Notes under the pieces: model-generated
What the model saw: the letters and a program-made list of their open reading frames with translations, nothing else
Database searches by the model: none
What the model was told of the DNA's origin: nothing
Shown: piece by piece, positions 53,980-64,000 of the stretch
Layout of the letters: every line of letters starts with the position of its first letter
How positions within the stretch are numbered: the stretch's first letter is position 1
Source: Isoetes taiwanensis
Lineage: Eukaryota > Streptophyta > Lycopodiopsida > Isoetales > Isoetaceae
Length of the DNA stretch: 64,000 nucleotides
Assembly (NCBI GenBank): GCA_021234155.1
Contig: JAJEKV010000136.1
Location: 310,001 to 374,000, forward strand
Direction of reading: 5' to 3'
Program-made: the position numbers and the translations under genes

Positions 53980-55799
53980 CTGTAAGCAAGATCAAACATA
54001 GAAAATTACATTCTAAAATATCAATTCTCAGCCTGGTGGATGCAACCTAAAGTTTCTTTCGCTATCGCTACTACTAAGCATGGTATCTTGCGTATGGCCG
54101 GTTCTGTCTAAATTTTTCCATTTTTCAACACCTTTCTTGTGCCCTTTTTTGCACCTCAAACCCCATTCCATTCTGTTCAAGGTTTTAACTGATTCTAACT
54201 AATTCGCACAAAAAGCGCAGGCTATGTCGAAGGCGTAGGTTTAAATCCTTGATCAATTTCGTCCTCTGGTCTTCAATATCATAGCCCAGCTGTTATCCAT
54301 GGCAGTCGTTAGCCGGAAAGCAATGCAGCAATAGAGAAGAAGCATGGAGTTCTCAAAAAATTTATTATTTTTGTGTTTTTTGGCAATCACAGATTGGAGG
54401 ACTTATTTTTCATTAAAATTCTTCTGACTCATTATACCCATTTGATAAAAGCATTTGGTAAATGCGACAGATCCAATTAAATCCTTCTGCACAGGCATGA
54501 ACAATGTGCACAGATTTTTGTTAGACCTCTTTGCAGAAAGACAAGAAAAGAAAAAGTCATAAAATGGTTCACATTTAAATGTTTAGAATAGAATCGTTAG
54601 TTCTAGCTCTGCTCGTGAATAAGATCGCTATTACCCTCTAAGCAGACCTGTAGGCCGTAGCTAGAGCTAAGAGCCCCAAGAGCTATAAAAATTTCGCCTT
54701 CTTTTTGCAATGCAAGACTTATTTTTATCGGAAATTCTATCGGGATGGCTACGTACTCTAGAAAAATGGGATTTCAGAATGCTGCAAATGCCAGGGATTA
54801 CCTGTTTGGAGTTGTCAGAGCTAGATTGCCGCACCGCCTACATGCTCTTCCTTCAACGACCTTCACGGTTTAGAAAAAATGTTGAAGAAAAACATAGTAG
54901 GAAAACGGAGATCATGCCAAAAGCTTTATGTGCTAATGTGCAAAAAGCAACAAAGCTTAGTTTCGACAAAGCCATAGCCATAGCTCCAACGATCTAGAGG
55001 CATGGCGGCAGGATCTCAAGAGGGAAGAAATCGACGGCAATGGTGCACAGGTGCTGGCCTCGCATATTGCAGATGAAGAAATCGGAGGCAGGAATTTTCT
55101 TGCGGAGGAAGAACAAAACATAACAGGGGCACAAAATGCGATAGAAGGGTCTGCTATAAATGCACCATAAGTGCATCATAAATGTTTGTAGACACATAGA
55201 AATGCCCTATCACGTGTCGAGGGGAGGGCTCCTCAAACAAATTCCATCAAACAGATAGGTTATCAAACAGAAAATGATACTGCATTAGATATGAGTGAAA
55301 TGTGAGTAATATTATTTGTTGTATTTGATGCTTATTTGAAACGTAATTTCTACCCGTTGATGACGTTCATGACCACAATGGCTATGTTGATGACCTTCAT
55401 CATTCTATTCAATAGGAGACAATAATTCAGTTGTGTCATAACAGCTCCAGACATATTCATACACATAATTATATCTCTTCTCTTATAGTCCATGAAGTTC
55501 ATGAAATACTGTCTAGTTGGAGTATAAACAGATTTATCTAAAACCCTTTCGTTCAAGTAATAGTAATGCGATTTCTTCTTATTGAGAAATACTTGTACAA
55601 TAGTCATAACAGGCATGAAATGATTGAGCAAACGATGTTTATAAAAAATCATTTCACATTGACTGATCTGCGCATGATCGTGGGATTTATTTTCTTCCAT
55701 GGCGAAGGTGAATAATGTGTTTCTTGGTGCCTACTCTAATATTCTGGATCTCCACTTAATATATGATGAAGTGATTTTTTTTTTTTTTTTAATTCCCAG
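53980..55799. other. no recognised gene
   Basis: Two weak candidates. A plus-strand ORF at 54710-54997 with an overlapping frame to about 55168 (LEAWRQDLKREEIDGNGAQV) may be a broken exon. A minus-strand ORF of 116 codons at 55350-55700 (MEENKSHDHAQISQ...) has no domain. The T(18) run at about 55774-55790 forms the polypyrimidine tract of the next exon. Confidence 0.35.
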
Positions 55800-57749
55800 G
55801 GAGCTAATCTAGTTTACAGAACCATTCATGGGACAAAAAATTACAAAAAAGCAGTCCACTTCAGCCTTCAGGGCTTAGCCTTTATCCTGGGAATTTTGGT
55901 ATCTTTGTAGCATACAAATTTCATAATGAAAAGGGGATTGACAATTGGTACAGTTTGCATTCATGGCTGGGGATTTTGACCACAACACTTTTTGCAATTC
56001 AGGGAACTGTCTCTTTAACATTTTAATATATATACTCATGTTATAGATGCTTATGTACTTGTCACTTAGTGCAGTGGATACTAGGGTTTACAACATTTTG
56101 GTATCCTGGAGGAGGGATGATGACACGAACATCTTTACTGCCATGGCATGTATTTTTTGGGCTCTTTCTTTATGGATTAGCATTGACAACAGTTGAGACA
56201 GGAATATTGGAGAAGCTTATCTTCTTATCTTCTCACTTACATATAAAATTATATCCTTAACTTTTCGGCTTCCAAAACTGAACAAAAAAATTCTAGAATG
56301 TTTAAAATTGGAATCAATATATTTTCTGGCGAAGCGTTGTCATCCAAGCATCGCCATGCTATGTACTTGCTAGGCCTCTGAGACTGCTCTTAAATTCTAG
56401 ACAAAGCTCCTTTTCCATCATACAAGAATGGCTCGAGCTTTGTAAGTCAATCTGGATAATAGAATTTCAATTTAAGCCCTTTTTGCAACCTTATGGAGAA
56501 TCCAGCAGTTCTTTCATGTGAATCATGATAGAAGGTATGAATATGCTCCTTCTTTCAGACTAGAGATAGCAACAAAAAAAATTCTTTTTGAGACTTGAAT
56601 GAGAGGGTGAGCGTTGAAGCGTTCATTAGATAGGGATTCGCGATTTCTAGCAAGGTGCATATATCTCGGTGGATAACAAACTTCTTAGACTGCCATATCC
56701 AGACTTACAGAGTATCAGAGCAAATCCACATCATCATGAAGTTTTTTCAGCTTGAAGATTTAATCGTTGAAACTATTTTTGGCGAAGCTTCTCTATAATT
56801 TAGCTTCTCTTATTCCTTTGAAGATCAAAGAATGAATTGGCATTATAGACATCCCAGAATATGTGATATTTCTCACGAATATCACTAGTTCATTCTTGAA
56901 GACCATCCCAGATATTTTTTGATGCACTAGTTTTAGGTTTCGTAAATGGTTAACCTACTTTATGGCAGCAGAGAAGCAAGAGCGTTCTATAATTTTCAGA
57001 ATGTACTCAAACAAGAAATTTATACAACAGAGATTCTAGAGAACAAAGGGTCTAGGAATCCCATGAAGCAATTGATACATGTAAGCTCATTCACTCTATG
57101 CTCTTGTGGCTTTTTGCATATGCTATTCATTTCTTCCTTCGAATCATCAAATTCTTCATCAAGCTTTTTCTATCTATGAGACACAATATGATACCAGATT
57201 CGGGGTATCATTGTGCTCTCATTGAGCATATGTAGTTTGCATTTATATTAGACTTTAGAGATTAGGACCAGCTGAACATTTAATACGCTTCTGGTATCAT
57301 CATCCCTCATACTAATAAAGGCATAATAAGCTTCAGGTTCAAATCTGTGAGCTGTAATCCATTATATTAAAAAACTTAAACTTTATGACATGCCTTAGTA
57401 TATGGACATTCTTGGCATTCCTGAGATCCGCCATTTGGATTGGGAGGTTGGATTAGAAGCCTTTACTAAGAGGACATGATGAAGACCCTTAATCACCTCA
57501 ATTTAGTTTTCTGATGCCAATTATTCTTTTGTGAACTTGCAGGAAAGAAATGGGAGAAGAACGCATCATATGGATGTGGACCTTGATATTTCTATCTTGC
57601 ATAGTAATAAAGTAATTGAAAGGTATGGATCAAAGGCATTCCTTGCTAACATGTTAGGTATTGTTCTCTGTGTTCTTGGTTTCCTTGTATTTCTATCTGG
57701 CTACATTCCCAATTTAGCCAAGCATAGTGCTCATCGAGGCGCAGATTGA
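55800..57749 (+). pseudogene. cytochrome b561-like gene, partial and damaged
   Basis: Cytochrome b561 proteins are six-helix di-haem membrane proteins that pass electrons from ascorbate across plant membranes. Exon 55800-56002 (acceptor TTCCCAG) reads GANLVYRTIHGTKNYKKAVH, LQGLAFILG and, after a one-base shift, FVAYKFHNEKG and WYSLHSWLGILTTTLFAIQ, with haem-type His. Exon 56075-56220 (acceptor GTGCAG) reads WILGFTTFWYPGG and LLPWHVFFGLFLYGLALTTV. A last exon at about 57540 (acceptor TTGCAG) to TGA 57749 gives YGSKAFLANMLGIVLCVLGF. The N-terminal exon was not found. The exon-1 donor is GGGA instead of GT, and no donor is evident after exon 2, so it is probably a pseudogene. Confidence 0.75.
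56225..57535. other. large intron-like stretch within the b561 relic
   Basis: AT-rich, 1.3 kb, with a 77-codon plus-strand ORF (56946-57179) and no recognised domain. Minus-strand pieces (REKYHIFWDVYNANSFFDLQ) hint at a retroelement scrap but are too weak to name. Confidence 0.35.
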
Positions 57750-58559
57750 CTTTGATGCAAAATTGCATCATCTTATTTTTTAATTTTTTAAGGTACAAGA
57801 AGAGACGACATTCTGTCCTTAAACTTTTTGATATACAATATATTGCATAGGTAGAAAATGGTACAAAACTGTGCTGATTTATGATCAGAAACCAGTATAG
57901 TGTAGATGGTGCCACCTCCTTTGGCAAAAGGTTGATGTTCTCCTAGTGCTGCTTGATCAAATATCTTAAGCTTACTTGACATGCCACATACCATCATGGG
58001 TATATAACTTTATCAATTTTTATTACAACACTCAGCGTTATGGCGTTTGGCATTTAGCCAATCCAAAAGCTGACTAAGAACGAAAAGCACAAGATCATGC
58101 GATGTTGATTTTCCATCCAACCAGCAGCGATGAGGACAGCCCACCACAAGTCACATACAACAAGATCGAATGGCTATGGCTTCAACTCCAGAGGCATGAC
58201 ATGCACAGACTGGTCTACATGAGTGAAGACAATGGCGGGCAACAACATAACCAGTGCCAACAAGGGTAAAAGAAAGCTAGGGTGTCTTACATTTGGCCAA
58301 ATGTAGAGTAAGAGATGTATCACATGTCAAATACATAACCGTTTTTTCAGTATGTACATAATAGCTATATTAAGGAATCTTTTTTTTCGGAATTACTTGC
58401 CACGTCAATTAAAACGCAATCATGAAGCATATTTCAATTCCCGCCGCTCTAACCACTCCAAGAAACGTCTGAACGTTAGGAGAATTTCCCACTTTCTGGC
58501 TAAAACTTCGCCCAGCTCCAGGATTTTCCTCCTTCTTGCCAGAATTCCTCCAGCTAACC
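57750..58559. other. noncoding, no recognised gene
   Basis: AT-rich 3' flank of the b561 relic and 5' flank of the transposase-like gene. I searched by eye for an inverted copy of the region after 61680 and found none. Confidence 0.4.
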
Positions 58560-58577
58560 CTAAACCACGCAAGAACC

Positions 58578-61500
58578 ATGATGAACAATGAAGGAACAGA
58601 AATGGCGCAAGAAGATTGCAATATCGGGAATGTGACAAAGAAAATGAAGCGTAAGACTGATGAAATTTGTAAATTTATATATGATCAGGTTCAAGATTTA
58701 CGTCCTGTGCAAAGGAGAGCTCTAGCAGTGAAAACTGTTCGGGATGAAAGGCTGCACTTCTTTTTTGAACCTGCCATTGGAAATCTAGCGCAATCAATTG
58801 TGAAGGATACTATGCTACAAAATATCCGTGAAGGTTTGTAGGAAGTGAAACAAGCAAATAGCAAGGATAAATTAGCAGCTAAGCATTCCCTGTTATCAAT
58901 GATAGTTGGTGAGAATGGAAAACTCAAGCAAAAAGGAGTAGCCTCCAGAATTCTTCAAGTGCAAGCAAGAAACCTCACAAAAGCTGCAATTAGAAGAAAG
59001 CGGATGTCATTATCAGGTGCTAATATGTGGGCACTGGCAGGAAGGCAACCCAGGGCAGACATGCTTCCAGAATCAACCAAACAGTTGGTAAATGAGTTTT
59101 GGTTAACCCACACAAAAACTTCCCCAAAGTACAGGGATGTCAGGAAGAAAAGGACACCTCCAATCCAGTTTTTGGACATGCCCCAGGTCAGTTTTAAGTC
59201 TTTTAATCCTCTTTTTTGCAAGCTTGATAGAAGCTAGCTTATGTGCATCCTGGATAAGTTTAGTAATCCTATTTGCATTCCATGCAAGGGATGTATCTGA
59301 TATACATTGAAGTACATCCAACTACAGTAATTATATTTTTACACTTGGAGGTACTGAATGAGCTATGTTTAACAGGAAAAGTACTTGGATGTACTTCCAA
59401 TTACATCCAATGTGGCATAAGGCAGAAAATGTGTTGAAAGTCAGGCTGTGTTTTTATAGTCTTGATTTTTGTAGTTCCCAAGTACATTATAGTACATTTT
59501 AAGGTTTCCTGATCTCAAGATAGTTTTGAAAGATAGGGTGATACATAAAAGTATTTAAATGTACTTTCTTCCATAAGACAAGTATTGAATACATACATCA
59601 GAATGTCTGATGACAACTTTGTCTATGACCTGGTTACATATTGAGTTTTTTATGTACATCTGGAACTCTTTGGAGTACATTCTGTATACATTTATACATA
59701 TCATGTACATAGTATGTACGATGTTGTGGTAGAGTAGTTGAATGCATATCAAATCATGATCTGAATGCCATAGAACTAATGCAATGTCTGCAACATCTTT
59801 GAATTCGTAAGTAGTTCTAATTTATATTTTACTTATACATGCCGCTTTTTTCCTTGCAGAGCGAATTGTATGAGATGTTCAAAGATGAACATCCTGAAGT
59901 GAAGATTAGCATCAGAATGTTCGAGCTGCTTAAGCCTACGTGTGTGAGAAGGTTGAAAGAGAGGAACACATGCTGTTGCGTGAAGCATGAACAAAATTTG
60001 AGCTATCTGAGAAAAGCTTTTAGCGTCCTGAGGAGCAAATTTCATGCCAATTGTGTACATGTTCTTGTGGTGTTTGTGCAGCAGATGAGAACAATGGCGT
60101 CTGCCAAGCTCCTTCTAAAACATTTCAAAATGTTAGTGCTATGTGGAGAGTTACGGTCTGTGACAAGGAAGGCGAAGAGTAGCATAGTTTAGACTGTGTC
60201 AAGGGAGAGTGCCAGAACTGTGGCACTGAAAATATTCAAATCTGTCCTAAGGAGAAAGAGTCGCAGAATGAGAACATTGAATGGCAAGTTTACAAGTACG
60301 TGAACGAACCTTCCAAAGCTGGCACTTCAAGGAGGTTGAAGCTTGTTACTGAAAGCGGGAGTCCAGGTACATTGCTTGACAAGATGTTTCATCACCTTAC
60401 AAAGTTCACTATTCACAACTTTTCAGCAAGTTGGCAGAGCAAACAATTCAGGAAATCAGTGCAAAATTTGAGGGATGATTCTGTTTTGTCAGTAATGGAC
60501 TTTGCAGAGAACTACACTTTGCAGCCACTCAGGGAGGTTCAGTCCGAGCATTGGAACAATGAGCAGATAACTATTCTGGTGCATATAATCATGATGAAAG
60601 TCAATGGCGAGCTGAAAAAAACTGTTCATTTGTATGTTTCCGATGTTATGAAGCATGATGCTTTCTTTGTTCAGGCTGCACTCAAGAAGCACCATATTTG
60701 GATGATGCAAAAAGGTTTTGGCCACATCAAATACCATGTCATGTGGTCTGATGGGTGTGCTGCTCAGTTTAAGTGTTCTCGAGCCTTTTATTTGAATGTG
60801 GCCCAATATTATAACAGGTATAAAATTAGGATGCAGTGGAATTATTTTGGCTTAGGCCATGGAAAAGGAGAACATGATGAGCAGGCTGCTTTGGAGAAAA
60901 GGTTCCTTGCAGACGAGCAAAGGAAAGAGAATGGTGTTCGATTTTGGGTGCCAACTCTGCTTGCACTTTGCTGAGACAAAAGAAGTGCAAAATGGACAGA
61001 GTCATATGGGAGGTGATGGCAGAAGACATTAACAGGGACCCTCGTTCAGCTTGTGAGACATTGCCTGGTACTCTAGCTATACATTGTGTGTCTGCTATTA
61101 ATCCAGCTGACCCAACACTTGTCATGTATAGATCCCTGTCATGTTTTTGCAATGGTTGCTTGAATTTCAGATGGGGAGAATGTGAGAATCTCCAGCATTG
61201 TGGTGCATGGAAGCTGCACAAACTGGAGCCTAGTTCGGCCCAGGTCGACGAACAAGAAGAGCTAGTTGGTTTTTATGCAGCTGATGAGCAAGAACTATCC
61301 GCTGTCTCCAAATTGGAGACATATTTGCATCTTTTGCTGCTCCAGGGAATCATGAAAATGTTCCATACTTCGTCCTCCTATGCGTGAAGGAGATGCATAT
61401 TCTTCAGGAAGATGTGATTGACGACTATGGAAATAGAATGCTTTGTGACAGGGTTATAGCTGGTCATTACTATCAACTGCTACAAGGCACAAACCACAAG

Positions 61501-61677
61501 TACAAGTTGTTGGATGACAAAATAGTATTGGTACCAGCTGAATCTGTAATTGGAGCAAAGTTCACGATGCAGCAGGTCAAGCATAAGTTGAAGGGGGCAC
61601 GTACAGCATATATGATCACACGAGAGGTGCATGACATGCTTATATCAAGCCTACCTGGGATTGTTGAGTGCAAATGA
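58578..61677 (+). pseudogene. transposase-like gene of an unfamiliar DDE-type family, decayed
   Basis: Exon 1 (ATG 58578 to CCCCAG|GTCAGT at 59188) is basic, with an in-frame TAG at 58839 (LTKAAIRRKRMSLSGANMWA; LVNEFWLTHTKTSPKYRDVR). A 670-bp intron ends TTGCAG at 59860. Exon 2 has SIRMFELLKPTCVRRLKERN and TCCCVKH, a zinc-ligand pair (DCVKGECQNCGTENIQICP), TIHNFSASWQSKQF, then putative catalytic blocks SVMDFAENYTLQ, MWSDGCAAQFKCSRAFY and YFGLGHGKGEHDEQAALEK. It ends in a Cys-rich region (SCFCNGCLNFRWGECENLQH). The D...D...(H/G)-K-G-x-x-D order suits an RNase H-fold transposase. I recall related sequences from animal genomes but cannot name the family. Two in-frame stops and two frameshifts show decay. 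Confidence 0.62.
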
Positions 61678-61727
61678 CTAAGTTCTATACAAATGAACTT
61701 TCATATTTGCCATCATCTTCTGTTATG

Positions 61728-62104
61728 TTGAGAAAACTAGTCGATTCTTCGCAAGTTTTTTTTTTTTTTTTTTTGTTATTTACTTATTTTTTAATCGAAG
61801 TGCATTTTGATACTTCAATTCAAGTATCACGGAATATCTTCGTTTCCAAGCACAATGTATATCGAGAAAGTACAAAATGTTCATCAATTGTTGCATGAAG
61901 AAGTTAAACTAGTCTGTGTTGTGTTGAGAAAACTAGTCGATTCTCGCAAGTTTTTTTTCTTATTTACTTATTTTTTAATCTGAAGTGCATTTTGATACTT
62001 AAATTTCAGTATCACACAATATCTTCTGTTTCCAAGCACAATGTATATCAGAAAGTACAAAATGTTCATCAATTGTTGCATGAAGAAGTTAAACTAGTCT
62101 GTGA
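61728..62104. repeat. 195-bp tandem duplication
   Basis: 61728-61922 and 61923-62104 share 'gttgagaaaactagtcgatt' at the start and 'gaagaagttaaactagtctg' at the end, with a few indels (T-tract length). It follows the stop of the transposase-like gene by 50 bases. Confidence 0.85.
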
Positions 62105-62589
62105 ACTTGTTCTGTTATAAAGGATATGAATAGCTTTTCTTTTGATTCATGAAACAAAGCAGAAAGTGGAACATGTATGGAGACAAAAACTCTTGTATTA
62201 CATATCACAAGATATACAACCTGGTCATATCAGATATGATGCCAATATATACAAGTTTGTTGTTCATGTTTTATATTAACATTAAATTACATTCAAAATC
62301 TGGTCACAGCCGATGTGAAGCCAGTACATACTATTTTGCTGTTTCAATATGTTACTTTCTTGCAGCTTGTCCATAGCCTGGACATGCCATCTCTGTCCTT
62401 GTAGCCCTCTGAAAGCATTTGCCTCCAGACAGCTGTTGTTAGTACATCGGTTGGATTGCGTAAAGGATTCTGCTTCACATACTGTTGCAGGTCTGGTGCT
62501 ATCAACAAACCCTCTAGTCATGGTTTCAGAAGTGTCAAGAGACCTGTGTCTTCAACATCACTTTCCTGCCATTAAGGTGGGCATATGCA
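62105..62589. other. no recognised gene
   Basis: Short ORFs on both strands. It is likely 3' flank of the phosphatase-like exon on the minus strand. Confidence 0.4.
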
Positions 62590-63025
62590 ATTTTCGTTGG
62601 GATTGAAGAGCATCTTGTACTTGGAGTCGTCTACTATTAGTGTGTTGTTGTCATTCCTGTCTGGATACTTCTCGTATATAAACTCAATTGGCCTTCAGAT
62701 ACAAAGGTTTGTCTTCAGAAGCTGCAATCCGGAAAGGCAGCTCCAAACAGTGGCTTCCATCAAAGGTGAACCTTAAGTCCCTTATCTGCGTCATTGTGAA
62801 GATTTTATCCACTACTCTTGATAGGTTCCATGGAGCTATTGATGACCATATTCCTACTTCAAAGTGTTCAAATACAAATTCGAGGAATTCGTCTAGGTGG
62901 GGCCTTAAAAACAACACTTTCTTGCCTATTATGTCATAATTTCCAACTAGCTGATCATCTGATACCAAAGTCCTATGTATTTGTTTTGCCAAAACATTAT
63001 TGATATCAAACACTATCAACCTTTT
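62590..63025 (-). pseudogene. FCP1/NIF-like (HAD) phosphatase domain
   Basis: FCP1/SCP-type phosphatases act on phosphoserine, for example in the RNA polymerase II tail. On the minus strand, after an AG acceptor at 63026, the exon reads RLIVFDINNVLAKQIH, then FLRPHLDEFLEFVFEHFEVG, IWSSIAPWN, FTFDGSHC and EDKPLYLK. In another frame (after 62684) it continues NDNNTLIVDDSKYKMLFNPN to TAA near 62590. The order matches NLI-interacting-factor-like proteins. The usual catalytic DxDxT is DINNV here, so the second Asp is missing, as in several plant NIF-like proteins that may be inactive. The frame change near 62685 breaks the ORF. Confidence 0.68.
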
Positions 63026-63175
63026 CTGTACACCTGCTATGAAAGAACATGCAATTTATCAATAAAGTATGGTGGAGTTGAATAAAAAGAGATTTTATTC
63101 ATTAAAATTCAATGAAAAAATGTGTATTTTATAATCAAATAGTGTTTAGCATTGACAATGGGGATAGGCTGTTTC

Positions 63176-63860
63176 TCAGCCACATTTAGTAGTACCAGGT
63201 GGTCTAATGGTTTCAGGTGCGATGTGAATGTGGTCTAACTCTTGAAGTAGTGCTCGGATGAGAACATCACGATGATCCTCCGCATACTTTGGCAAGAACC
63301 AGTTTCGGGTAATCTGCAAATGTGACAACAATATTAAAAACCATTTGTTTGCAAGACAAAAGATATGAGACACTCACATTGGTAGTTTTATCACACACGA
63401 TTGTGTCTACAAACTTCTGCATATAAGCTGCAACATAGAGGCCACATGAATCCCCATCTTTTTGCTGTGGACACTTATGAATCTTCACAACTGGTGAAGG
63501 ATTTTGTCCATGCTTAAAAAAAGTGGGACACTCGACACAACCGCGTGCCATAGTGAGGATGTGGAGCCTGCAAAAGACCAGATCAACTTTGTAGCAAATG
63601 AATGAAAGAAGCTGCTAACATGGTATCCAATCTACTCAATATTAATAAAAGGGGAGATGTGAAATACAAAATACCTCTTAAGTGCAAGCATGTCAACGTC
63701 AATGTCCTCGGCAGAATTGAAGATCTGAATGTTGATGGTGTTCTTACTCTTAGTAAGTGCCATGTTGAAGATGGCCAAAGTGTGATGTTCAGTAACTCTA
63801 CATATCATTGGAATCATGATCCATCGCACTTCAGACCAATTTATCCCCTGTAAGAGCTAC
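63176..63860 (-). pseudogene. Ulp1-like cysteine protease (C48) C-terminal exons
   Basis: Ulp1/SENP proteases cleave SUMO, and transposons of several plant and animal families carry them. On the minus strand, the exon ending at 63675 on a GT donor contains TEHHTLAIFNMALTKSK with the catalytic His context. The exon at 63567-63378 (GCAG acceptor, GT donor) contains KIHKCPQQKDGDSCGLYVAA, the Gln and catalytic Cys motif. A last exon, 63312-63176, ends LLQELDHIHIAPETIRPPGT and TGA. No lesion is visible in these three exons. The N-terminus lies beyond the window or is unrecognised. Listed as pseudogene only because it looks partial. Confidence 0.72.
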
Positions 63861-64000
63861 CTTTACAATATCTCTTTTTCACGCTCGAGGCTGCCATAGA
63901 TTTATCTTTTTTTTCGCTTGCCTTGCGGTATCTTTGCAAATTCCATGAAGTTGTCCGATTGGGAAGAACCGGACGTCGGCCTTCTTATCATCCGGAACAC
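63861..64000. other. window end, unresolved
   Basis: Possible further upstream sequence of the Ulp1-like gene on the minus strand (open pieces such as QSDNFMEFAKIPQGKRKK). Too short to assign. Confidence 0.25.

Noticed and set aside
58578-61677. KDZ (Zisupton-type) transposase, suggested by the nearby Ulp1 protease
   Set aside because: The catalytic blocks seen here do not match the KDZ motifs I recall.
1-64000. CRISPR arrays, rRNA or complete tRNA genes
   Set aside because: None seen; the tandem repeats have no regular unique spacers and no rRNA core sequence or full cloverleaf was found.

Overview
The window looks like nuclear DNA of a land plant with a large, repeat-rich genome. The support is intron-bearing relics of plant genes (a PLS-type PPR protein, ribosomal protein uS10, cytochrome b561, TRAPPC11, SKI3), plant-type Ty3/gypsy, copia-like and LINE retrotransposons, a Helitron, and GT-AG splice sites. 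A fern or other non-seed plant is possible, but the sequence does not prove it. I see no bacterial or organellar operon, no complete rRNA or tRNA gene and no CRISPR array. Most of the window is mobile DNA, and nearly every host gene is a fragment.

1-10.9 kb: gene relics (a TRAPPC11-like relic with splice sites, an F-box fragment), a possible tRNA-derived SINE piece and a palindromic minisatellite. 10.9-13.1 kb: a complete non-autonomous copia-like LTR element with matching 218-bp LTRs, a TCTAG target duplication and an initiator-Met-type primer site. It sits at the apparent 3' splice site of an unrecognised gene. 14.9-20.1 kb: two LINE fragments around a 1387-bp tandem duplication that carries a GAATCT-rich minisatellite. 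20.8-21.5 kb: a plant-transposase-like remnant. 21.5-25.6 kb: a minus-strand Helitron that carries parts of three unrelated genes (PPR, GRF zinc finger, uS10).

26.2-50.6 kb: one 24.4-kb Ty3/gypsy element with near-identical LTRs (582 and 581 bp) and a GGCCA target duplication. It encodes gag with three zinc knuckles, protease, reverse transcriptase, RNase H and integrase, then a second long ORF (N-terminal domain, coiled coil, C-terminal domain) that reads into the 3' LTR. Nested between integrase and this second ORF (about 33.0-46.2 kb) is a decayed chromodomain-bearing chromovirus with about 1.6-kb LTRs. Between its 5' LTR and gag lies 4.6 kb of cargo, including a histone-H3-fold coding region followed by a poly(A) tract and a second unrecognised gene-like unit. 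The nested element looks much older than its container, which is the central puzzle of the window.

50.6-64 kb: relics of SKI3 (minus) and cytochrome b561 (plus), a spliced but decayed gene of an unfamiliar transposase-like family (58.5-61.7 kb, plus), and at the right end FCP1/NIF-like phosphatase and Ulp1-like protease exons, both minus. The transposase-like gene, the phosphatase and the protease may belong to one large DNA transposon, but no terminal repeats were found to prove it.
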